DNA of 10,900 bases from Spirochaetaceae bacterium (GTDB taxonomy: Bacteria > Spirochaetota > Spirochaetia > Treponematales > Breznakiellaceae), in contig JAISCO010000334.1 of the NCBI GenBank assembly GCA_031265535.1, positions 1-10,900 on the forward strand. Direction: 5' to 3'. Position numbers and translations under genes: made by a program. The notes under the pieces are model-generated. The model made no database searches. It was not told where the DNA came from and saw only the letters and a list, made by a program, of their open reading frames with translations. Shown here piece after piece: positions 1 through 6,188 of the stretch (position 1 is its first letter; every line of letters starts with the position of its first letter).

Positions 1-50
1 CCCCATTCGTAATGCTTTATCGTGTTTCGCAGTTTGTAAACGCCGTTCAT
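1..50 (-). CDS. manA: mannose-6-phosphate isomerase, class I (N-terminal fragment; runs off the left edge)
   Basis: Only the first 16 complete codons lie in the window, read leftwards from an ATG at 50-48. They give MNGVYKLRNTIKHYEW, and the next two bases (GG) are consistent with Gly. This matches the usual start of class I phosphomannose isomerases, where a short strand with L-x-N-x-I-Q/K-x-Y-x-W-G-S opens the cupin fold. The enzyme interconverts mannose-6-phosphate and fructose-6-phosphate in the cytoplasm. The start overlaps the stop of the upstream Cys-cluster gene as TGATG (one shared base), so the two are very probably co-transcribed and translationally coupled. I see no strong Shine-Dalgarno, only a G-rich stretch inside the end of the upstream gene, which fits coupling. 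The call rests on a short N-terminal motif; the metal ligands and catalytic residues lie outside the window. Confidence 0.62.
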   Translation of the reverse strand, partial: MNGVYKLRNTIKHYEW

Positions 51-499
51 CAAGCGCCCCTGCCCCGCGTCATTATCACTGTGGAGCGGTCGAGTTCCGC
101 AAGCGCTTCGATGCTGTCCTTGCTTAAAAGCTCCCCGGAGCCCGCGCCGGGGCAGTCGGACGTAACGCTGAGCCACTCTTCCATTGAGCCTAGCATGGAT
201 GCCCAGAACGGGTATGTTTTGCACTGTATTGGGCGGTTTTGGTAGATTAAACAGCCGTCTTTCCAGAATACGCAGTCGAGCGATGTTTTTTCTTTGAGCG
301 AAAGCCGTTTTTCATCGTCCCAGTCGATCCATCTGCAATAGGCCTGTACGAATTCCTCCAAACGCATATCCATGCTGTCCGCGATGCTTTCGGCATCCGC
401 TCTCGACAAAAAGACGAAGCCCGGCCCCGCCCGACAACAGACCGAACAGCGTTTGCAGGAAAATCGTAATCCGTCCTGATAAAAAGGTGTTCCCAGCAT
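50..499 (-). CDS. YkgJ-family cysteine-cluster (zinc/iron-chelating) protein
   Basis: A 149-residue protein with the hallmark C-x2-C-x2-CC cluster (C15, C18, C21, C22) near the N terminus. A second set of cysteines (C76, C83, C93, C116) includes the family signature around residues 88-99, RPIQCKTYPFW. These cysteines are presumed to bind a metal ion or Fe-S cluster; the exact biochemical role of the family is not established. The length is typical. The ATG at 499 is well supported by an AAGGA Shine-Dalgarno about 7 bases upstream on the minus strand. No signal peptide or membrane segment is seen, so it is probably cytosolic. The stop overlaps the start of the manA-like gene by one base, making a two-gene minus-strand operon. 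Family assignment is confident; function is unknown. Confidence 0.85.
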   Translation of the reverse strand: MLGTPFYQDGLRFSCKRCSVCCRAGPGFVFLSRADAESIADSMDMRLEEFVQAYCRWIDWDDEKRLSLKEKTSLDCVFWKDGCLIYQNRPIQCKTYPFWASMLGSMEEWLSVTSDCPGAGSGELLSKDSIEALAELDRSTVIMTRGRGA

Positions 500-547
500 A
501 GAGCATCCTTATTTTAACAAATGTACACTACCTCATTCAAGGCGCCG

Positions 548-775
548 AGGAGTGAGGTAAAAAGGAAAAGGGAAGAGGGAAGAACAGGGGGGATTCAGGT
601 AAAAAGGAAAAGGTAAAAGATAAGAAGGAATTAACAATTATGAGGAGTGAGGAGTGAAGGGAGAAGGGAGAAGAGAGAAGGAAAAGGTAAAGGGAAAAGG
701 TAAAGGGAAAAGGGAAAAGATAAGAAGGAATTATCAATTATCAATGAGCAATTAACAATGAGTAATTAAGAAGGT
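548..775. repeat. Purine-rich simple-repeat tract with AATTAACAAT-type motifs
   Basis: The plus strand is almost pure A/G from about 548 to 730, built from irregular iterations of AAAAGG, GGTAAAGGGAAAA (a roughly 14-base unit repeated near 680-710) and GGAGTGA. It then passes into short A/T-rich iterations such as ATTATCAATTATCAATGAGCAATTAACAATG (split units near 730-765). Similar tracts recur in this window near 2080-2205, 6985-7045 and 10712-10760. The open frame on the opposite strand here is a composition artefact. No promoter or gene is recognised in it. Confidence 0.7.
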
Positions 776-811
776 GGCATACGAGCAGGCTGTCGAGTGA
801 GGCTACCAGTT

Positions 812-922
812 GCGTATGCCAATCGCCGTTGCCTTACCGGCGGCACGGAGTGAAGGCTGCTTTCGGTATGCTAGCGCGGAGCGCATATAAACCCGCTTTG
901 GGTATGTTAGCGCGGAGCGCAT
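812..922. repeat. Dispersed GC-rich repeat, divergent copy related to the 105-bp tandem repeat at 7294
   Basis: Bases 812-833 are identical to 7321-7342 and 7426-7447. After a small indel the homology continues through a CGGAGT-AAG-GCTTT-GGTATGCT-GCG core to TAAACCCGCT at 888. The right end carries its own internal duplication: 859-886 and 895-922 are 28-base units differing at two positions, with a 36-bp period. The repeat lies directly upstream of the clpP promoter. No coding function is assigned. Confidence 0.75.
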
Positions 923-944
923 GTGCCTCCATGGCAAATGGGGG

Positions 945-973
945 TTGAAAAGATGGGGGGGATTTTTTATAAT
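945..973 (+). promoter_or_regulatory. Sigma-70-type promoter for the clpP-DUF3842 pair, with a G7 run in the spacer
   Basis: TTGAAA (945-950) and a perfect TATAAT (968-973) are separated by exactly 17 bases, so transcription should begin near 979-982. This rules out the upstream GTG at 923 as start codon and favours the ATG at 1028. The spacer contains seven consecutive Gs (955-961), so a change in run length would shift the -35/-10 distance away from the optimum. Box identity is seen; activity is inferred. Confidence 0.7.
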
Positions 974-1010
974 TTAAGAATGCTTAGAGTAAATAACTTA
1001 GGAAAATTGG

Positions 1011-1022
1011 ATGCGCGGCTAA
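1011..1022 (+). other. Possible three-codon leader ORF (Met-Arg-Gly-stop) ahead of clpP
   Basis: ATG CGC GGC TAA is preceded by AGGA (1000-1003, 7-base spacing), the best Shine-Dalgarno in the clpP leader. The stop ends 5 bases before the likely clpP ATG at 1028, which has no good ribosome site of its own. Translation of this mini-ORF followed by re-initiation at 1028 is one reading; an in-frame TTG start at 1007 using the same GGA is another. Confidence 0.3.
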
Positions 1023-1027
1023 AGATA

Positions 1028-1636
1028 ATGGCGCGTCCGCGCGGCGCTTGTGACGAAGAGTGCGATGAAAAAGAAGAAGCAAAAAAAAACACTCCGGATT
1101 CTTTTGCCGACAAGATGTTAAAAACACGCACCATTCTACTGTCGGGCGAAATAAAAAAAGACATGGCCGAGCGTGCGATAAGCCAACTATTGCTGCTTGA
1201 AAATACAGGCGACGACCCCATCAGACTCTTTATTGATTCGCCGGGCGGGGACGCGGACGCCGGTTTCGCTATTTTCGATATGATACGCTTTGTAAAGCCG
1301 CCCGTGTGGACTATCGGCATGGGACTCGTAGCAAGCGCTGCGGCAATTTTACTATTATCCACCCCTAAAGAGCGGCGCGTCGGACTACCGAACAGCCACT
1401 ACCTGATACATCAGCCCTTATCCGGCATACGCGGCGTTGCCACCGATATTGAGATACACGCCCGCGAACTGGAAAAACTGCGCGGGAAAATTAACAAATT
1501 GATAGCGGACGAAACAGGACTGGACGCGGCTCAAGTTGAAAAAGACACAGACCGCGATTACTGGATGAGCGCGGACGAGGCGGTAACTTACGGACTAATC
1601 TCCCGTGTAATAAAATCCCGCGCCGATATGGGCTAA
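1028..1636 (+). CDS. clpP: ClpP-family ATP-dependent Clp protease proteolytic subunit (paralogue-like)
   Basis: Using the ATG at 1028 this is a 202-residue protein. The serine-protease triad is intact: S103 in GLVASAAA, H128 in the LPNSHYLIHQP motif and D177 in DTDRDYWMSADEA. The S-H spacing (25) and H-D spacing (49) equal those of E. coli ClpP. The fold markers LFIDSPGGD (67-75) and EAVTYGLI (184-191) are present. ClpP forms barrel-shaped tetradecamers that degrade proteins fed by Clp ATPases in the cytoplasm. Unusual features are an acidic/lysine-rich N terminus (residues 8-21, DEECDEKEEAKK) where canonical ClpP has its axial-loop sequence, and VASAAA in place of the usual AASMGA around the nucleophile. 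Together these suggest a second, divergent ClpP. The promoter at 945-973 makes the GTG at 923 unlikely; ATG 980 would be leaderless. The DUF3842 gene follows after 4 bp. Confidence 0.88.
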   Translation: MARPRGACDEECDEKEEAKKNTPDSFADKMLKTRTILLSGEIKKDMAERAISQLLLLENTGDDPIRLFIDSPGGDADAGFAIFDMIRFVKPPVWTIGMGLVASAAAILLLSTPKERRVGLPNSHYLIHQPLSGIRGVATDIEIHARELEKLRGKINKLIADETGLDAAQVEKDTDRDYWMSADEAVTYGLISRVIKSRADMG

Positions 1637-1640
1637 GACT

Positions 1641-2072
1641 ATGCATACAAAACACCCGACCGGCAAGACAATCATCGTTGTGGACGGCATGGGCGGCGGT
1701 ATAGGCATTCAACTTGTAGGCAAGCTGCGTGAAGCGTTTACCCAGAATGTTGAAATCATCGCGCTGGGCACAAACTCGGTTGCCGTTGAACGCATGATTA
1801 AGGCGGGGGCGCACCGCGGCGCGTCCGGCGAAAACGCCATACGACATTCCGTACGTTTGGGCGATCTTATAATGGGGCCTATCGGAATAATCATCGGTAA
1901 CAGCATGATGGGCGAAATTACCTGCTCCATGGCGGAGGCGATACTTGCCGCGCCGGGCGAGCGTATACTGCTCCCGCTGCAAAACGAGCACATGACCTTG
2001 GCCGGTTTAGACGGACTTCCACTAGCAAAGATGATAGAACGCGCTGTCGAGCTTGCAAGAGAGCGGATATAA
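1641..2072 (+). CDS. DUF3842 family protein
   Basis: A 143-residue protein matching the DUF3842 family as I know it. It has an N-terminal nucleotide-binding-like glycine loop (D15-G-M-G-G-G-I-G22), a central ALGTNSVA segment (41-48), AGAHRGASGENAI (55-67), and the family's conserved GPIGIIIGNSMMGE (79-92). The pattern suggests a small Rossmann-like alpha/beta fold, but no reaction is known for the family and I assign none. No signal peptide or membrane helix is seen. Only 4 bases separate its ATG from the clpP stop, and there is no clear Shine-Dalgarno, so it is probably coupled to clpP and shares its promoter. It is followed by a repeat spacer before tpiA. Confidence 0.82.
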   Translation: MHTKHPTGKTIIVVDGMGGGIGIQLVGKLREAFTQNVEIIALGTNSVAVERMIKAGAHRGASGENAIRHSVRLGDLIMGPIGIIIGNSMMGEITCSMAEAILAAPGERILLPLQNEHMTLAGLDGLPLAKMIERAVELARERI

Positions 2073-2077
2073 CAAAA

Positions 2078-2205
2078 AGTAAGAAGGAAGAAGGAAGAGG
2101 TAAGAAGGAAGAGGTAAGAGGTAAGAAGTAGCAATTAACAATGAGGAATGAGCAATTAACAGTGAACAATTAGGAATGAAGAATTAGCAGTGAGCAATTA
2201 TCATA
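2078..2205. repeat. Purine heptamer repeats followed by CAATTAACAATGAG-type repeats between DUF3842 and tpiA
   Basis: From about 2078 to 2130 the plus strand iterates GTAAGAAG, GGAAGAG and AAGAGGT with an approximate 7-base period. From 2131 to 2205 it iterates AATTAACAATGAG-like units with small variations (AATTAACAGTGA, CAATTAGGAATGA, AATTAGCAGTGAG). This is the same succession as at 548-775. No hairpin terminator is seen after the DUF3842 gene, so read-through into tpiA is possible. Confidence 0.7.
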
Positions 2206-2221
2206 TTTTAAGGAGAAACAG

Positions 2222-2971
2222 ATGGCAAGAAATTATTTTATCGCGGGAAACTGGAAAATGCACAAAACAAGGGGCGAGGCTGCATCCCTTGCTAAGGAAC
2301 TTGTCGCGGCTTTGAAGGACGGCAAGCATAAGTATCTTGTCGCGCCAAGTTTTACCGCGCTTGAGACTGTGGCGGAAATCGTTAAGGGAAGCAATATCCT
2401 GTTGGGGGCTCAAAACTGCGCACCTGAGGAACAGGGAGCGCATACGGGGGAAGTATCTGTGCTTCAACTTAAAGATGTGGGCGTTCAAACGATAATTCTG
2501 GGACACAGCGAGCGCCGGCATATTTACAAGGAAGATGACGCTCTTATCAACATCAAGGTACGGCTTGCGCTTAAACACGGCTTTGACGTGATACTTTGTG
2601 TGGGCGAACTGCTTGAAGAGCGCGAGGCCGGCAAGGCTGAAGCGGTCTGCAAACGTCAAACCGTTGAAGGCTTAAAAGACGTAGCCGCCGCCGATATTTC
2701 GCGCGTTACGATAGCTTACGAACCTGTTTGGGCTATAGGCACAGGAAAAACCGCCACGCCGGAAGACGCCGACGCCATTCATGCCTATATCCGCAAGGTA
2801 ATAGGCGAGCTTTACGGGGCTGGCGCTGCCGAAAAAATAATTATCCAGTACGGAGGCTCGGTAAAACCGGACAACGCGGCGGCGCTTATGGCAAAAGAAA
2901 ACATTGACGGCGCCCTTGTCGGCGGCGCGGCGCTGAAAGCCGATACTTTTGTCCCGATAGCAAAGTTTTAA
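2222..2971 (+). CDS. tpiA: triosephosphate isomerase
   Basis: A full-length 249-residue TIM-barrel enzyme that interconverts dihydroxyacetone phosphate and glyceraldehyde-3-phosphate in glycolysis and gluconeogenesis. All catalytic markers are visible: N10 and K12 in GNWKMHK, the electrophile H95 in GHSERR, and the base E167 in AYEPVWAIGTGKTAT, which also forms phosphate-gripping loop 6. The C-terminal phosphate site follows (QYGGSVKPDN, then GALVGGAALK). The ATG at 2222 has a textbook AAGGAG Shine-Dalgarno (2210-2215, 6-base spacing) that lies just outside the simple repeats. It is co-directional with clpP and DUF3842 but 149 bp away, and it ends in front of a strong hairpin shared with the convergent TPR gene. 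Nothing is abnormal in length or residues. Confidence 0.97.
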   Translation: MARNYFIAGNWKMHKTRGEAASLAKELVAALKDGKHKYLVAPSFTALETVAEIVKGSNILLGAQNCAPEEQGAHTGEVSVLQLKDVGVQTIILGHSERRHIYKEDDALINIKVRLALKHGFDVILCVGELLEEREAGKAEAVCKRQTVEGLKDVAAADISRVTIAYEPVWAIGTGKTATPEDADAIHAYIRKVIGELYGAGAAEKIIIQYGGSVKPDNAAALMAKENIDGALVGGAALKADTFVPIAKF

Positions 2972-2997
2972 ACCGTTGAGCAAAATTATTTGCTGGT

Positions 2998-3038
2998 AAA
3001 AAGCCCCTTCCGCGCAAAAGTCTTTGCGCGGAAGGGGC
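2998..3038 (-). terminator. Intrinsic terminator between tpiA and the convergent TPR gene
   Basis: A perfect 16-bp inverted repeat (3003-3018 with 3023-3038, loop AGTC) rich in GC. Read on the minus strand, the hairpin is followed immediately by five Ts, so it is a classical terminator for the large TPR gene, 40 bp past its stop. On the plus strand the T-tract is poor, but the stem is strong enough that it may also stop tpiA transcripts. Confidence 0.88.
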
Positions 3039-3077
3039 ATTGCCTTCCTGTAAAGTTTATGTTTTTAGAAGACTAAA

Positions 3078-6000
3078 TTACGGCAGACCTTCAGAATGCA
3101 TAAGACTTTCCCACCATGAATTATCGTCTAAATCTTTATCAATCTGCATAAAAAGAAGCCCGCTGCTATCCTGCGTAGGGTAAAGAATATTTTGTATATT
3201 AAGGTATGGCAGACTAACGCCGGGTATGGACGTATCCACAATACCGGCGCGGATCATAGTCTGCGGGTTGCGTTCCAAAGCGTCCCATGCGCGGGCGGCT
3301 TCGGCAAATTCACCAAGCGCTTCGGCACGGTACGATGATCTGCCAGTTCCGGCGGCAAGAGCGTTATATGTAACGCCAAGGTTGTTTCTGGCAACCATCA
3401 TGCGCTCAACAATTTCGTAATGTTCAGGCCGCTCATGCGGAAACAGCATGGGAAAGCGGCTGCGTTCATTTTCAAGCGTGTTGACAAGGCGTTTAAAGTA
3501 GCCTTCGGCGGCAAAATAGTCCGACCTCATATACGAGGCTGTTCCGAGTGCGTTAAGCAGGCGGCGATTGTACGGCCTTTCCATAGAAACAGCAAAGAAA
3601 TAGTTCATTGCGGGAGCATAATCGCCAAGACGGTAGTATGCGGATCCCAGTCTGTACCGCATTTCAGGCGGCGACCAACCGTTTTCTTCCGCGCTCTGAT
3701 AAAAATCCACCGCTTCCCGCATATCGCCGGATTTTACGAAATAGGCAAGATCGCCCAAATAGGCGTACAATTCTCCAAACTCCGGTGAACGCCTTACTAC
3801 ACGGCGTTCAACCGCGTCTTCCATGATGTTCACGCCTTTAGCAAGAGCCTCTTCAGCGGAAATGAACTCATGGTCCGCAATCATCATACGCGCAAGCCGG
3901 CGCTGGGTATCCACACGGTATTGCGTACGCTTAGGCGACTCGATGCGCGCCGCGTCAAAAGCGTTGGCCGCGGTTTCCAGCATTTGACGTTCTTCCAGCG
4001 TTGCGCCATAGTTGTTGTAATATCGCGCAAGATGATAATGCGCCTCAGGAAGCGAGAAATCTTGTTTAGCCGCCCGCAGAAGCACATCCCGTATACCTTC
4101 AATCTCTTCGATGTATTCATCCGGTACGCCTTTTACGACTTCAAAACGTTTATCAAGCAGGTAGCCGCCAAGTTCCGCAAGGGACTCCGCGGGAATTTTA
4201 CTTTTAGGGCGGCCCATGAAGTAATTTTGCAATGGGATAACCTCGCCCAGCTTGTCTGTCCTGATAAAATACAGCATCATGCGTTCCATGATACTATCAC
4301 TTTGACCGTAAGCCGCCAGCAGCTTTGCGTAAGAAAGCCTTGCTTCCTCGTAACGCGAAAACTCGTACTCCCCCCACGCAAGATTGATGTCGCCCAGAGC
4401 CAAAAGCCCCTCACGGTCATCAGGGCTATAGTCCAGAATGTTTATCCGGATAAGACGGTCCGCTTTTTCGTAGTTACGCAGATAGTCCTTCTCCATCGCG
4501 GCATACTCTAAAGTTCCTTTTTTATCGCGGGGATAGTAGAGCAAAAGCGCGTCATACTTTTCTTCCGCGTACAAATACTGCTTTTCATCACGAAACAGTC
4601 CGGCATAGCGGTAAAACCAGTTTTTGTCCCGGTGTATTTTGAAAGCTTCTTCAAAACGCCGGTTCCCCAGCGCGTACTCCCCCCCCTCTATTTGCTCGTA
4701 TCCGTTTTTATAGATCAGATAGGCGTGGACAGGCTTGTATATAAATTCATAACTAAGATACGCGATAGACGCGGCAAGAGCGGCGATGATCAGCGAAATA
4801 CGGACAACAGGAAAGAATTTGTGAAAAAAAATATACCGAAAACTGGCCTGTTCCGCTTCAAGTTCTTCACCCGTCTTAAACCCTTTTGGAAGATTTATCT
4901 TCCTTTTCAGGATTTTGCCGGCAAGAGCGGCGGCTTCACGGGCGTTTCCGCCATTAACAAGAAGTTTTATAAGCTGAGATAAAAGAGCGGGTTCAACAAT
5001 TTCCTCAGATATGATCTGTTCACAAGCGATTCTTAAATTCAGCGGATAGGACGCTATGGTATCCAGCAGCCGGCTTAATTGCTGGTCTGTAAGATTTATC
5101 GCGTCTTCTGTTTTTTTTGATTTGTCTTCCGCTACAGTAGGTACAATCGGCGGAACTTCCGCGGCATCAATTGGCGCAACAAAATCATCAATTTCAGCCG
5201 GATTTACCGGCTTGTCATCTGCCTTCTCTTCTTTTGGGGTCGCCGGGGCTTTGTCTTCAGCATCCGGCGGCGTTACTCCAGCATCCGGCGGGGCATCTTC
5301 AGGCGGTATGTCCGGAAAAAGAGACGCCTTCTCTTCGTCAGAGATTTCAGATACGGAAGGAGCGCCGTCAAATCCGCCGCTTTCCGCCGGCGTACCCGTT
5401 TCGGACGGAGCGGCGGCAGGCGGCGCGTCATTATCGCCAAAAAGATTATCGGGTATCGAAAAGTCATTGTCCCCAGCGTCCGGCGGCGCGTCATTATCGC
5501 CAAAAAGATTATCAGGTATCGAGAAGTCCTCGTCCCCAGCGTCCGGCGGCATATCATCATCGCCAAAACCTTTCAGTAAATCTTCAAGGTCAAACTTATC
5601 ATCATCGCCAGACGCGTCATTAGACTCGTTATCAGGCGCGTCATCAGACCTGTCTGATGACGCGTCATCACCAGATGCGTCTCCTTTAACCGCGTTTTCT
5701 TCCGGCTGAGGCATCGAAGCTGCCGCGTCATCAATATTGTCTTGGGCGGGCTTATCCGTTTCAGATTGAGCGGCGGCTGGAGTGTCCGGCAGCGGCGGCA
5801 ATTCATCCGGTATAAGGTCTTTAAACTGATCAAAAAGATTATCAAAAATAGGAACGTCATCATCAAAGTCCGTTTCGTTTGCTACCGGAGTTGGCGGAAC
5901 AACTGTTTCCATATCCGCGCCGGCATTTTCAGACTCGGCGCCGGACTGATCGTCAGGCGGCGGCGTTTCCGGCGGCGGTTCGCTTTCCGGCGGCGTCTCA

Positions 6001-6149
6001 TCTTCCATTGGCGCGGCACGCGGTATAGGCTCGTTGGTTGGCAAATCATATACCGGAGGATCGATTCCTTCGTCATTCAGAATCTCATTTTCATGGCCTA
6101 TTTCGCCAAAGAGGTCTTGTAATTGTTTAAGTTCTTGTAATGAAGGCAT
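3078..6149 (-). CDS. Large single-pass membrane protein: acidic Pro-rich cytoplasmic region, TM helix, TPR region
   Basis: A 1023-residue protein. Residues 30-345 are acidic, Pro/Ala/Asp-rich and predicted disordered, with 21-residue repeats at about 195-247 (FGDNDAPPDAGDNDFSIPDNL-type, paraphrased by its FGD and FSIPDNLF ends). Residues 348-435 look globular and helical. One hydrophobic segment lies at about 447-470 (VVRISLIIAALAASIAYLSY), followed by a long helical region, 475-960, with TPR-like pairs, clearest at about 590-615, 793-823 and 826-870 (RYRLGSAYYRLGDYAPAMNYF). With no signal peptide and an internal anchor, the N terminus should be cytoplasmic and the TPR part periplasmic. This layout resembles the spirochaetal flagellar-collar protein FlcA (Borrelia BB0326), but I cannot align them here, so that is only a suggestion. 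A minus-strand G8 run lies in its codons 489-491. It is divergent from the E-set gene (39 bp between starts), and its own ribosome site is weak (AAAGA). Confidence 0.85.
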   Translation of the reverse strand: MPSLQELKQLQDLFGEIGHENEILNDEGIDPPVYDLPTNEPIPRAAPMEDETPPESEPPPETPPPDDQSGAESENAGADMETVVPPTPVANETDFDDDVPIFDNLFDQFKDLIPDELPPLPDTPAAAQSETDKPAQDNIDDAAASMPQPEENAVKGDASGDDASSDRSDDAPDNESNDASGDDDKFDLEDLLKGFGDDDMPPDAGDEDFSIPDNLFGDNDAPPDAGDNDFSIPDNLFGDNDAPPAAAPSETGTPAESGGFDGAPSVSEISDEEKASLFPDIPPEDAPPDAGVTPPDAEDKAPATPKEEKADDKPVNPAEIDDFVAPIDAAEVPPIVPTVAEDKSKKTEDAINLTDQQLSRLLDTIASYPLNLRIACEQIISEEIVEPALLSQLIKLLVNGGNAREAAALAGKILKRKINLPKGFKTGEELEAEQASFRYIFFHKFFPVVRISLIIAALAASIAYLSYEFIYKPVHAYLIYKNGYEQIEGGEYALGNRRFEEAFKIHRDKNWFYRYAGLFRDEKQYLYAEEKYDALLLYYPRDKKGTLEYAAMEKDYLRNYEKADRLIRINILDYSPDDREGLLALGDINLAWGEYEFSRYEEARLSYAKLLAAYGQSDSIMERMMLYFIRTDKLGEVIPLQNYFMGRPKSKIPAESLAELGGYLLDKRFEVVKGVPDEYIEEIEGIRDVLLRAAKQDFSLPEAHYHLARYYNNYGATLEERQMLETAANAFDAARIESPKRTQYRVDTQRRLARMMIADHEFISAEEALAKGVNIMEDAVERRVVRRSPEFGELYAYLGDLAYFVKSGDMREAVDFYQSAEENGWSPPEMRYRLGSAYYRLGDYAPAMNYFFAVSMERPYNRRLLNALGTASYMRSDYFAAEGYFKRLVNTLENERSRFPMLFPHERPEHYEIVERMMVARNNLGVTYNALAAGTGRSSYRAEALGEFAEAARAWDALERNPQTMIRAGIVDTSIPGVSLPYLNIQNILYPTQDSSGLLFMQIDKDLDDNSWWESLMHSEGLP
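4679..4686 (-). repeat. G8 homopolymer (coding strand) inside the TPR gene
   Basis: Eight consecutive Cs on the plus strand, read as GAG GGG GGG GAG in the TPR gene just after the membrane segment (codons about 488-491, Glu-Gly-Gly-Glu). The gene is in frame across it. A one-base slip would truncate the protein soon after its TM helix. Confidence 0.6.
5442..5567 (-). repeat. Two tandem 63-bp in-frame repeats encoding 21-residue acidic units
   Basis: Two near-identical 63-bp units encode residues 195-215 and 216-236 of the TPR protein, followed by a partial third (FGDNDAPP). Because the period is a multiple of three, copy number could change without breaking the frame. Each unit begins FGD and ends FSIPDNL. 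Confidence 0.8.
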
Positions 6150-6188
6150 ATCTTTAGATTCTTGAGCGTCAACCGATACTAAATTAAG

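Noticed and set aside
500..545. Possible minus-strand promoter (TTGAAT with TTAAAA, 17-base spacing) for the Cys-cluster gene
   Set aside because: The transcript would begin on or just before the Shine-Dalgarno, leaving almost no leader; too weak to call.
537..737. 66-residue minus-strand open frame rich in Phe/Leu/Ser/Pro
   Set aside because: It is the complement of the purine-rich simple repeat; its composition is fully explained by the tract.
923..1027. Upstream in-frame start (GTG 923) extending ClpP by 35 residues
   Set aside because: The promoter at 945-973 lies downstream of the GTG, and the extra residues are encoded by repeat edge and promoter DNA with no ClpP similarity.
3870..4511. 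213-residue plus-strand open frame
   Set aside because: Antisense to the TPR coding region, which is continuous and has recognisable helical repeats.
5056..5709. 217-residue Ser/Gly/Ala-rich plus-strand frame and overlapping frames at 5171-5623
   Set aside because: Antisense shadow of the acidic repeat region of the TPR gene; its composition follows from Asp/Pro/Ala codons on the other strand.
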